This document shows, piece after piece, positions 44,996 to 53,107 of a stretch of 59,998 nt of DNA (position 1 is its first letter; every line of letters begins with the position of its first letter). Made by a program: the position numbers and the translations under genes. The DNA is from Collimonas silvisoli (GTDB lineage Bacteria > Pseudomonadota > Gammaproteobacteria > Burkholderiales > Burkholderiaceae_D), in contig NZ_JAGQEG010000029.1 in NCBI RefSeq assembly GCF_018305005.1, forward strand, positions 1-59,998, given 5' to 3'. The notes under the pieces were generated by a model, which was not told the DNA's origin, did no database searches, and saw nothing but the letters and a program-made list of their open reading frames with translations.

Positions 44996-46810
44996 ATGAA
45001 TCTCTCCACCCTGAGCACCCAGAACTTATCTCAAGCGCCGGCGCCGCGGCGTCCGCAATGGCGCTTTTGGCTGCGGTCATGGCTGCGTCCCGGCGCGATG
45101 GCCGCGCCGATCGTGCTGCTGTTGCTGGTGATGCTGGTCTATCCGGTCGGTCAGTTGCTGCTGCTGAGCGTGCATAACGATAACGGCTTCACGCTGATCG
45201 AATACAAGCGGCTGTTTGCTTCGCCGGTGTATGTGGACGTGCTGCTGATCACCCTGAAGGTCTCGTTGTGGACGACTTTCTTCTCGGTGCTCACAGGCTA
45301 TCCCATCGCCTACCTGATCTCGTCGCTGTCGCGCGAGCGCAAGAACCGGCTGCTGTTCTGGGTGCTGCTATCTTTCTGGACCAGCTTTCTTGTCCGCACC
45401 TTCGCCTGGGTCGTGCTGCTCGGGCGTACCGGCGTGATCAACCAGACGCTGCTGGCGCTCGGCATCATTGACCGCCCCCTGGGTCTGCTCTACAACTTTC
45501 CCAGCGTGATCGTGGGCATGGTCCACGCACTGATGCCGCTGGCGGTGCTGACCATGCTGTCGGTGATGGAGAACATCGACCGCCGCCTGCCGAGTGCTGC
45601 AGCAACGCTCGGCGCACGCCCCGGTACGACGTTCTGGAAGGTGTACTTTCCGCTTTCGCTGCCGGGTGTGGCGGCAGGCGCGTTGATGGTGTTTGTCACG
45701 GCCATCGGTTTCTTCATCACGCCGGCCCTGCTTGGCGGACGCCATCAGACCATGATCACGCAATTGATCATCGACCAGTTGATGCAGGCCCTGAACTGGG
45801 GCTTCGCCGGTGCGATCTCGGTACTGCTGCTGGCGGTAGTGCTGCTAGTGTTCCTGGTCTACGACCGGATGGTCGGATTATCGACCATGGCCGGCGGCAG
45901 TCCAGCCGCCAGCGGCCGGCAAAAAAGCGACGGCTGGAGCCGCAAGCTCGGCAATGCCATTCTGACCTTGCTCGGCAACGCTACGGATGCCGTGATCAGC
46001 CTCATACCCAAGCGTCGCAAACGCGCCGCCAGTGGCGAGAGTTTGACGCTGCGGGTGGTGGTTATCTTGCTGTTGGTTTTCCTGAGCGCACCAGCGCTGT
46101 TGATGATCCCGCTCTCCTTCGATGCCGCGTCCGGCCTGGCGTGGCCACCTCATGGCTGGTCGCTGCAGTGGTATAAACAGATCATCGATTCGCCGCTCTG
46201 GATGCACGCCATTACGCGTTCCATGCTGGTCGCTTTCGGTACCGGCATTCTTTCGATGCTGATCGGTACGCCCGCCGCGTTTCTCATTGTGCGCGGCGGC
46301 ATGCGCGGCAAGGCGGCGATGCTTGCCTTCGTACTGGCGCCGATCGTGGTGCCGCGCATGATCATTGCGGTCGGCGTATTTTATTTCTTCGCCAAAATCG
46401 GACTGATCGGCTCGGCGTTCGGACTCGTGCTTGCGCATACCGTCGTCGCCGTACCCTATGTGGTCATCACGATGATGGCCGTGCTGCGCAACTACGACAC
46501 GCGCCTCGACCTTGCCGCGCACAGTCTCGGCGCGCGCCCATGGCCGACGCTGCGCCGCGTCACTTTCCCGATTCTGGCTGCCGGCCTGATGTCCTCTTTC
46601 CTGTTCGCCTTTGCCACCTCGTTCGATGAGCTGAGCATTGCGCTGTTCTCGTCGGGCGGCTTGAGCGCGACCTTGCCCAAGCAATTCTGGGATGAAATCA
46701 CGATGCAGATATCGCCGGTCATCGCCGCCGTATCGACCTGTCTGTTCGTCTTCATTGCTGCTTTGATCTGGGTTGCGGACCGTTTGCACCGGCGCAGCCT
46801 GGCTTCTTAA
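44996..46810 (+). CDS. Fused two-domain ABC transporter permease (PotB-PotC-like)
   Basis: 604 residues holding two complete permease halves in one chain. The first (about 30-300) has GYPIAYLISSLSR and an EAA loop SAAATLGARPGTTFWKVYFPLSLPG-type at about 195-220; a charged linker (about 300-350, SGRQKSDGWSRK, PKRRKRAAS) follows; the second (about 355-600) has GTPAAFLIVRG and LAAHSLGARPWPTLRRVTFP. Relatives usually encode two separate proteins. The N-terminus is cytoplasmic and Pro/Arg-rich. Confidence 0.93.
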   Translation: MNLSTLSTQNLSQAPAPRRPQWRFWLRSWLRPGAMAAPIVLLLLVMLVYPVGQLLLLSVHNDNGFTLIEYKRLFASPVYVDVLLITLKVSLWTTFFSVLTGYPIAYLISSLSRERKNRLLFWVLLSFWTSFLVRTFAWVVLLGRTGVINQTLLALGIIDRPLGLLYNFPSVIVGMVHALMPLAVLTMLSVMENIDRRLPSAAATLGARPGTTFWKVYFPLSLPGVAAGALMVFVTAIGFFITPALLGGRHQTMITQLIIDQLMQALNWGFAGAISVLLLAVVLLVFLVYDRMVGLSTMAGGSPAASGRQKSDGWSRKLGNAILTLLGNATDAVISLIPKRRKRAASGESLTLRVVVILLLVFLSAPALLMIPLSFDAASGLAWPPHGWSLQWYKQIIDSPLWMHAITRSMLVAFGTGILSMLIGTPAAFLIVRGGMRGKAAMLAFVLAPIVVPRMIIAVGVFYFFAKIGLIGSAFGLVLAHTVVAVPYVVITMMAVLRNYDTRLDLAAHSLGARPWPTLRRVTFPILAAGLMSSFLFAFATSFDELSIALFSSGGLSATLPKQFWDEITMQISPVIAAVSTCLFVFIAALIWVADRLHRRSLAS

Positions 46811-46835
46811 CCTACTTATTCTACGGGACCTTTTC

Positions 46836-47741
46836 ATGCTTTCAGCTCAACAACTGCGCGGCGTCTTGCCAGCCATTCCGACCCCCGTCAATTCCGACGA
46901 CACCATCAACGCCGAGGCCGCGCGCGCGCTGATGCGTTATCTGCTCAAGCAAGGCGTGGACGGCGTTGTGCCGCTGGGCGGCACCGGCGAGTATGGCGCG
47001 CTTTCGCGGACCGAGCGCATCTGCATGGCAGAGATCACCGTCAAGGAAGCGGCAGGAACAATTCCTGTGGTGGCAGGCGTACTCGATCCCGGTTATCACG
47101 ACGCGATGCAGGCGGGCAAAGATTTCGCCGCCGCCGGCGCTGACGGCTTGCTGGTGCTGACACCTTACTACACGAATCCGACGCAAGACGGCATCCGCGA
47201 TTACTTCATGCGTTACGCCGACGAATCGCCGTTGCCTATCCTGATCTATGAGATCCCTTACCGCACCCGCATCGCAATCGCGCCCGAAGTGCTGCACGAG
47301 TTGTCGAAGCACGAGCGGATTATCGGCATGAAGGCGTGCAACACGGACATGTGGCATTTTCTACGCACGGTGGCCGGCGTCGACGCATCGTTTTCCGTGC
47401 TGAGCGGCGAAGATACGCTGTTTCCGCTGCATGTGGCGGCGGGTGCGCGCGGCGGCATTGTCGTCACGGCTACTCTATTGCCGACCGCGTGGCGCGCCAT
47501 TTATCAACTCGCCGCCGATGGCAAGACGCAGGAAGCGCTGGCCCTGCATCGCTCGTTGATTCCGTTGATGAATCTGGCGTTTGCCGAGACAAATCCCGGG
47601 CCGATGAAATCGGTGATGGATTTGATCGGCGTGCATGCGCCCGCCATGCTGGCGCCGCTGCGGCCGGCGGCGCCGGAGTTGTCGGCACGTTTGCGCGTCG
47701 AGCTGTCGAAGCAGCTTGAAGCGTTTGGCGCCGGACACTAA
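46836..47741 (+). CDS. Dihydrodipicolinate synthase/N-acetylneuraminate lyase family protein
   Basis: 301 residues. Class I aldolase barrel: Schiff-base Lys166 in IIGMKACNTD and Tyr138 in ILIYEIPYRT, with the family's 28-residue spacing. The 2-oxo-acid loop reads GGTGEYGAL instead of GTTGES, and the Tyr motif has YRT where GRT is usual, so the substrate differs from aspartate semialdehyde. Likely an aldolase or dehydratase for a 2-oxo acid made by the cluster's oxidases. ATG 46836; an upstream in-frame start lies inside the permease gene. Confidence 0.9.
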   Translation: MLSAQQLRGVLPAIPTPVNSDDTINAEAARALMRYLLKQGVDGVVPLGGTGEYGALSRTERICMAEITVKEAAGTIPVVAGVLDPGYHDAMQAGKDFAAAGADGLLVLTPYYTNPTQDGIRDYFMRYADESPLPILIYEIPYRTRIAIAPEVLHELSKHERIIGMKACNTDMWHFLRTVAGVDASFSVLSGEDTLFPLHVAAGARGGIVVTATLLPTAWRAIYQLAADGKTQEALALHRSLIPLMNLAFAETNPGPMKSVMDLIGVHAPAMLAPLRPAAPELSARLRVELSKQLEAFGAGH

Positions 47742-47745
47742 AGGT

Positions 47746-48573
47746 TCAGCGCGAATAGCTTGACAGCCGCGCTTTCGAAATCGAGGTCGCGGCGACCTGC
47801 ACATGTTGGGCGAGTTCGGCTTCCACCCGTTCCAGCGTCCAGCGCGAGGTAGGCACCGAGATGTTGATTGCCGCCACCGCGACGCCGCTGTGATCGGTGA
47901 TCGGCGCGGCGACGGAAATGTCGCCAAGCACGGTTTCGTTTTCGATCACTGCGTAACCCCGGCGAGCCACTGCGCGCACGCGCGCCAGCAGCTTGTCGGG
48001 ATTGGTTTCGGTGTAGTGCGTGATCGGTTCCAGCCGCGTTTGCGCGAGGATTTCGCGCACGCGTTCGTCGGAGAGGCGCGAGAGGATGGCGATGCCCGAT
48101 GCGGTGAACATGGCCGGCAAGCGTGCGCCGACAACGATGTCGATGTTCACCAGATGCTGCCCTGGAAAGCGGGCGACGAACACGATGTCCTGGCCGTCGA
48201 GTTCCAGCAGATTCGTGGTTTCGCCGAGGCGCCGGCTGATGTCCAGGAGATACGGCGAAGCGCGGTCGATGAGTTCGTTGGCGCGCACGTAGTTGTACGA
48301 AAACTGCAGCACTTTCGGCGTCAGGCCGTAGTTGCGCGTTTCGGGCACGCGGTAGAGGTAGCCGAGCGCTTCGAGCGTGTGGACCAGGCGCTGCGTGGCG
48401 CTGCGGTCGAGCCCGGAGGCGCGTGCAATATCGACCAGCGTCATGTGGCGAATCGGGCCGTCGAAAGCGTGCAGCACCTGGAACGCCTTTTCAGTCGATC
48501 CGACAAAAAGCGATGAGCGGGCAACTGCGGAATCGCGTGGTTTCTTGAGGTTGCCTGTGGTGCGGTTGGTCAT
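47746..48573 (-). CDS. IclR-family transcriptional regulator
   Basis: 275 residues. Winged helix about 25-85 (EKAFQVLHAFDG, MTLVDIARASGLDRSATQRLVHTLEALG, trimmed) and IclR effector domain about 95-270 (RRLGETTNLLELDGQDIVFVAR, AMFTASGIAILSRL, GYAVIENETVLGDISVAAPI). Convergent with the DapA-like gene (4 bp between stops) and divergent from the FMN oxidase, a placing that fits a local regulator of the whole cluster. Confidence 0.93.
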   Translation of the reverse strand: MTNRTTGNLKKPRDSAVARSSLFVGSTEKAFQVLHAFDGPIRHMTLVDIARASGLDRSATQRLVHTLEALGYLYRVPETRNYGLTPKVLQFSYNYVRANELIDRASPYLLDISRRLGETTNLLELDGQDIVFVARFPGQHLVNIDIVVGARLPAMFTASGIAILSRLSDERVREILAQTRLEPITHYTETNPDKLLARVRAVARRGYAVIENETVLGDISVAAPITDHSGVAVAAINISVPTSRWTLERVEAELAQHVQVAATSISKARLSSYSR

Positions 48574-48616
48574 GATGGTTGTGTGGATTTTGAAATCATC
48601 GGATAACGGTTATTTT

Positions 48617-48631
48617 GATTGTAATGCAATC
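48617..48631. promoter_or_regulatory. Operator-like palindrome in the iclR/oxidase promoter
   Basis: GATTGTAATGCAATC with ATTG/CAAT arms, matching the two sites at 41122-41156. A weaker GATTG-aag-CAATT lies at 48641-48653. It sits between the divergent starts, right for autoregulation and control of the oxidase. Confidence 0.6.
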
Positions 48632-48672
48632 GAACCGCCAGATTGAAGCAATTTATATACCGTGGAGAGTGC

Positions 48673-49833
48673 ATGTTTTCCTGTGTCGCTGATTACCGGC
48701 TTGCCGCCCGTCGACGGCTGCCGCGCCTGGCATTCGACTATCTTGACGGTGGCGCCGAAGACGGCGACGCGTTGCGGCGAAATGGCGCGGCGTATCGGCA
48801 ATGGCTATTCAAGCCCCGCGTGCTGACCGACGTTTCCAGCTGTTCGACCGCGGCACGTTTCTTTGGATACGAGGCGGCAGCGCCGATGATCGTCGGCCCG
48901 ACCGGGCTCAACGGCCTCTTCTGGCCGCGCGCCGATGAACTGCTTGCGCAGGCCGCGAGCCAGGCGGGTTTGCCGTTCGTGTTGTCGACCGCTTCGACTT
49001 CGCTGCTTGAGGACGTGCGCGCGGCTGCTCCGAAAGGCGAGCTGTGGATGCAACTGTATGTGCAGCAGGAGCGGGGCATCGCGGAGGATTTGATGCGCCG
49101 GGCGAGCGCCGCAGCTTATTCAACGCTGGTTCTCACCGTCGATGTCCCGGTTCACGGCAAGCGCGATCACGACAGCCGCAATGGTTTCAAACTGCCGTTG
49201 CGGCTATCGCGCAAGCTGATCGCCGATTGCCTGACACATCCGCATTGGTGCTGGCAGATGGCGCGGCATGGCTCGCCGCAGTTGAAGAATATCGCGAAGA
49301 GTAGCGGCGAGCGCGCCGATCTGTCGCGGCATGCCGCCATGCTTAGCCGGCAGATGGATTTGACGCTGGGCTGGGCAGACCTTGCGTGGGTGCGGCGGCA
49401 CTGGAACGGCAAGTTGATCATCAAGGGCGTGCAGGGTGTTGACGATGCGATGCTGGCTGTTGCGCATGGCGCGGATGGAATAGTGGTGTCGAATCATGGC
49501 GGACGGCAGCTGGGAAGCACGTTTGCGTCGCTGGAGCTGTTGCCGCAGATTGCTGATGCCGTCGGCGATCAGATGGAGATTTTTATTGATGGCGGGGTGC
49601 GGCGAGGCAGCGATGCGTTGAAAGCCGTTGCTCTAGGAGCGCGAGGGGTTTTGCTTGGGCGGGCGCCGCTGTATGGCGTAGCTTCTCGTGGCGGTGCCGG
49701 CGCTAGCGAGGTGCTTGCGTTGATGATGGACGAGATGCGCATTGCGATGCGGCTGTTGGGATGTCAGCGGATCGGCGATTTAGGGCCGGTATTTGTCGAG
49801 CGCGAGGCGTCGGCGCGCGGGGCTGATGTCTAG
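48673..49833 (+). CDS. FMN-dependent alpha-hydroxy-acid oxidase/dehydrogenase (LldD-like)
   Basis: 386 residues, FMN barrel. Seen: LPRLAFDYLDGGAEDG, Tyr/FMN stretch FKPRVLTDV, STASTSLLEDV, TVDVPVHGKRDHDSRNGF, Lys in LIIKGVQG, catalytic His275 in VSNHGGRQL, and IDGGVRRGSDALKAVALGA. Family oxidises L-2-hydroxy acids (lactate, glycolate, mandelate). ATG 48673 has GGAGAG; a longer in-frame start at 48643 overlaps the weaker operator. Confidence 0.93.
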   Translation: MFSCVADYRLAARRRLPRLAFDYLDGGAEDGDALRRNGAAYRQWLFKPRVLTDVSSCSTAARFFGYEAAAPMIVGPTGLNGLFWPRADELLAQAASQAGLPFVLSTASTSLLEDVRAAAPKGELWMQLYVQQERGIAEDLMRRASAAAYSTLVLTVDVPVHGKRDHDSRNGFKLPLRLSRKLIADCLTHPHWCWQMARHGSPQLKNIAKSSGERADLSRHAAMLSRQMDLTLGWADLAWVRRHWNGKLIIKGVQGVDDAMLAVAHGADGIVVSNHGGRQLGSTFASLELLPQIADAVGDQMEIFIDGGVRRGSDALKAVALGARGVLLGRAPLYGVASRGGAGASEVLALMMDEMRIAMRLLGCQRIGDLGPVFVEREASARGADV

Positions 49834-49877
49834 CTGGGTACTTGTACATGTTCTTGGCAGGGGTACCGCTTAGGTAA

Positions 49878-50046
49878 GGAAAGGCTTACCTGCATTTGGG
49901 GATTGCCTGATTGGTATTTGCTTTGACATTGTTTAATGTTGCCGCATGGGAATATTTGTATTTATTGTCATTCTGATGAGCACGACGGGCAGCAATACGA
50001 TCGGCGGCTTGCCCCGAATATGTCGAAAACATGCTTGTACCATAGG
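49878..50046 (+). repeat. Duplicated promoter-leader block, copy A
   Basis: The 96 bases from 49878 align without gaps to 55019-55114 (shared CTTAC.TGCATTT, CTGATTGGT.TTTGCTTTG.CATT and TTTATTGTC.TTC), and a second stretch at 50016-50046 aligns to 55165-55195. A TTGACA box is at 49924. It is the promoter region of the gene at 50056. A hairpin AGGTAAG/CTTACCT (49872-49891) overlaps its left end in this copy only. Confidence 0.65.
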
Positions 50047-50055
50047 GATGGCACG

Positions 50056-50706
50056 ATGAAGAATGAAAAGATGAGGGCAGCGAAAAAGTTCGCAAAGCAA
50101 ATTCTGCCCATCACCATGTTTTTATCGGCAGCACACGCACAAGCACTGGATTTGACGGTGTCGCCAGGACAAGACATCCAATCCAAAGTCGATCAAGTAG
50201 TCAGCTCGGGCGGTGGCAAAGTGACGCTTGCGGCAGGAACCTGGACGTTAACCAAAACCCTGGCTCTAGGAAACAACCTCATTCTCAAAGGACAAGGCGC
50301 GTCGATCCTGATTCAAGGCCCGGACACGGTGTACAACTGGCCGCTGATCAACGTCACCACGGCTGACGCCATGCACGACATTACGGTCGATAGCTTAGTG
50401 GTGGACGGCCGCATCCCGCGCGGCGTGGTATTCGATCCCAATAACGGCTACCACGATTCGCTGGGTATTTTTTTCTTTGCGACCAACAAAACCGGCAGCC
50501 GCATCACCATCTCCAATGTGGAGGTGTGCAATACCTCTGAAGGGCTGCATGTAAAAGGGGTGGACGGGCTGACTGTCAAGAACAGCTAAAGCGTGGCAGG
50601 TTCGTGTCTCTCCGTTAGCCGCAATTCGAAAGTGAGCGGCGCATCGGTCCTGTTATCGCACTTTAACGGCAGTAAAGGGCAGCAGTGGTCCTTGCGAACT
50701 CCATAA
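50056..50706 (+). pseudogene. Broken secreted beta-helix (pectate-lyase-like) protein with ricin-lectin remnant
   Basis: The open frame gives 177 residues (50056-50589): signal peptide about 1-31 (ending SAAHAQA), then a right-handed beta-helix start (SSGGGKVTLAAGTWTLTKTL, ITVDSLVVDGRIPRG, ITISNVEVCNTSEGLHVKG, GLTVKNS). The stop comes where several more coils should follow. After it, in the same frame, 38 codons read as a ricin-type lectin piece (SCLSVSRNSKVSGASVLLSH, then GSKGQQWSL) to a stop at 50706. This looks like an internal deletion that joined helix and lectin. AGGGA precedes ATG 50056. Confidence 0.7.
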
Positions 50707-50778
50707 CCTCAGTGCGACCTTGCCGGACGGCGCCCGAGGCATCAAATACCAATTACTACACTTAAAAAAGGGATAGAC

Positions 50779-52824
50779 GTGACACACGTATTTCACAAGA
50801 TGCTGATCGCTGGCGTCACCGCGATGCTGGCCTGTAGCGCCGCTACACAAACCTTCGCTGCCGACTGGCCCAGCGGCTATACGCAATGCGCAACTGAGAG
50901 GGCAACCTGTGTTGTCGGAGCAAGCACGCACTCGGTTTCGTACGGGGCCAGCGACAAGTGGGTCACCAAGAGTCTTTCGGGCAATGTGGCGTGCACGAAC
51001 GCGACCTTTGGCGATCCGATCCCGGGAACAGTAAAGTCCTGTGCGATTGGTCCGTTGGCGCCGACACCGACAAGCGCAGTCGATACCGGCACCACAACGA
51101 CCGCTTGGGCCTCGGCACGCGCCACAACCAAGCCCGCCACCACGGCCGGCACCTGGGTGGCCGGTGGCCCTTCCCCCGACCGATCCTACTACACTCTGGT
51201 CAAGGAATCGGCGCACTTTGCCTTCTATTCCGACGAGGCGATCTCCGATGCCGACCTCACCACAGCGGCGAATACGCTGGAGAACATCGTGTGGCAGAAC
51301 CTGTTCAATTCCAACTTGTTCATGCCCGAGCCGTTCTTCAACACGGCCAACAAGATCAAGCCCTCGATCCACATCCACTCCACCGACGGCCTGATCGGCG
51401 GGGGCTGGGCGGCGGACCGGATTGGCATGTGGATCGGACCGGGAGCCCTGCAAGACCATTGGGGCCTGACCCACGAGTTCACCCACACCTGGCAATACTG
51501 GTGGGCATACCACGGGGGGCTGAGCTGCCCGGACTCGGACACCTGCGGAGGGATCGGCGAAACCCACGCCAACTACACGGCGCACCAGCTCCCGGAGTAC
51601 CAGAACAACGTCCACTGCTCCGAAATGCTGGCTAACGCCCCGCACATGTACCTCGGGTCTACCCGCGACAAATACTGCAACTGGCAGTTCCTGGAGTACC
51701 TCAAGGACAAGCAGAGCCCTGCTGCGGTCAACCAGATCTTCACCACCGCCGGTGCCGACCCCTTCGCCAACATCCAGAAATCACGTGGATGGAGCGTTTC
51801 CCAGCTCAACGACTTCTTCGGTGACTGGGCCATGCACAACGTGGTGTGGGATTACAAGACCTCGCCCGAAGCCTTTCGCAGTGCCTACGGCAACATCACG
51901 CAAACCGACAAGGCCGAGCGCATGCATCGGCTGATGCCCCTGGAGGCTCTTGACTCCAACTGGGCTTCCAACCACCATTTCGTGTCTCCGTACTATGGCG
52001 CGCCGCAGCGCTTTGGCTACAACGTGGTCCGCCTTTATCCGGTCAGCGGCGCCACCACGGTCACCGTCAAGTTCCGCGGCGTGAACCAGTCGGGCTCCGA
52101 CGCCGACTACCGCTGGGGTCTGGTGGCGACCAACTCGCAGTTCACGGCGGCACGCTATAGCAAATTGCAGAAGGGCCAGAACGGCAATTTGACCTTCGCG
52201 GTCAACGCCGGCGAGCCGCTGTTCATGGTCGTGACGGCCACGCCTGCGGTTTTCCAGACGATCGTCGCCGAACAGGATTACGCCACAATCTGGCGCTACC
52301 CCTACATGATCGAACTGGCGAACGCCTGGCCCCAGGGCTTTCAGAACGGACAGCTTGACGCCTGTCCCTCTGGCACGGTGCGTCATGCCAATGGCGGCGG
52401 CTGCGCTCCGTCCAGCACGCCCGCATCCGTGTACGTCGGGCCGTATGCCACGGTTCTTCCCGGTGGCGCGGCTTCTGGAAAAGCACGAATCGAAGATCAG
52501 GCCATCGTCGCAAACGGTTCGGTGACAGGTGGAACAGTGGGGGGGCTCAGCGTCATCGGCGAGACCGGCAGCGACTTTAGCTACAACAACAACGCCTTCA
52601 CGGTGTCCGGATCCGCCCAAGTGCGCACCACCTTCTATCCGCTGGGTTTCTTTGAGGCGGGCCAGGTCGCATCCAGCACGCTGAACCTCTACGGCGACGT
52701 CGAGTATCGCGGGACCGGTCTGAATCTCGGTTCCGGAAACCGGTCCGGATTCGTGGATGTAACGTCAACCGTGGGCTCGGCGACCGACATTAACACGAAG
52801 GCCCGGCCGGTCTGGCGGCCGTGA
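50779..52824 (+). CDS. Secreted metallopeptidase-like protein (DUF6055 or Svx/AvrXca-like)
   Basis: 681 residues from a GTG start. Signal peptide about 1-27 (ending TQTFAA). A Cys-containing beta domain of the type found on secreted hydrolases (about 30-95: YTQCATERATCVV, VSYGASDKWVTKSL, CTNATFGDPI), a Thr/Ala linker, then a zinc-peptidase core: HEFTH in LTHEFTHTWQYWW (about 236) with a later Glu in GIGETHANYTA as probable third ligand, the gluzincin layout. C-terminal beta-rich region. Plant pathogens' Svx/AvrXca proteins share this general design (from memory). In a pectinase island, it may cleave cell-wall glycoproteins (inference). Confidence 0.75.
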   Translation: MTHVFHKMLIAGVTAMLACSAATQTFAADWPSGYTQCATERATCVVGASTHSVSYGASDKWVTKSLSGNVACTNATFGDPIPGTVKSCAIGPLAPTPTSAVDTGTTTTAWASARATTKPATTAGTWVAGGPSPDRSYYTLVKESAHFAFYSDEAISDADLTTAANTLENIVWQNLFNSNLFMPEPFFNTANKIKPSIHIHSTDGLIGGGWAADRIGMWIGPGALQDHWGLTHEFTHTWQYWWAYHGGLSCPDSDTCGGIGETHANYTAHQLPEYQNNVHCSEMLANAPHMYLGSTRDKYCNWQFLEYLKDKQSPAAVNQIFTTAGADPFANIQKSRGWSVSQLNDFFGDWAMHNVVWDYKTSPEAFRSAYGNITQTDKAERMHRLMPLEALDSNWASNHHFVSPYYGAPQRFGYNVVRLYPVSGATTVTVKFRGVNQSGSDADYRWGLVATNSQFTAARYSKLQKGQNGNLTFAVNAGEPLFMVVTATPAVFQTIVAEQDYATIWRYPYMIELANAWPQGFQNGQLDACPSGTVRHANGGGCAPSSTPASVYVGPYATVLPGGAASGKARIEDQAIVANGSVTGGTVGGLSVIGETGSDFSYNNNAFTVSGSAQVRTTFYPLGFFEAGQVASSTLNLYGDVEYRGTGLNLGSGNRSGFVDVTSTVGSATDINTKARPVWRP

Positions 52825-53023
52825 TGGCCACGCCGGTTGGTATGAAGCGCAACGATAAGGGGCGCCTTTAAAAATGATTCATGGCGTTTTTGTGGATAAG
52901 TAAAGTAGCTGCAAGCGGCCTCCTGACGCTCCGTCGTTCCCGCGAACCTGATGAGTCACACGAGATGGGACTGCAAATGCCATGCGGCGTGCACGCCAAA
53001 GCGCGGAAAGGAGGCGATCAATC

Positions 53024-53054
53024 AAGCCACCTCCGGATTTATCGGAGGTGGCTT
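53024..53054 (+). terminator. Strong hairpin between the metallopeptidase and pectin-lyase genes
   Basis: AAGCCACCTCCG pairs perfectly with CGGAGGTGGCTT across a 7-base loop; no U-run follows. It lies 200 bp after the peptidase stop and 54 bp before the next start, so it may be a terminator or leader structure. The rest of 52825-53107 shows no gene. Confidence 0.55.
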
Positions 53055-53107
53055 AATCAAGCAACATATCCCCGAAACTTCTACTTAATAACTACAAGGA
53101 CTTTGTC

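Noticed and set aside
45878..46837. 319-codon frame antisense to the fused permease
   Set aside because: Arg/Gln/Gly-rich shadow of a well-supported membrane protein.
50653..51645. 330-codon minus-strand frame over the metallopeptidase
   Set aside because: The plus strand has signal peptide, HEFTH and domain structure; the minus strand has none.
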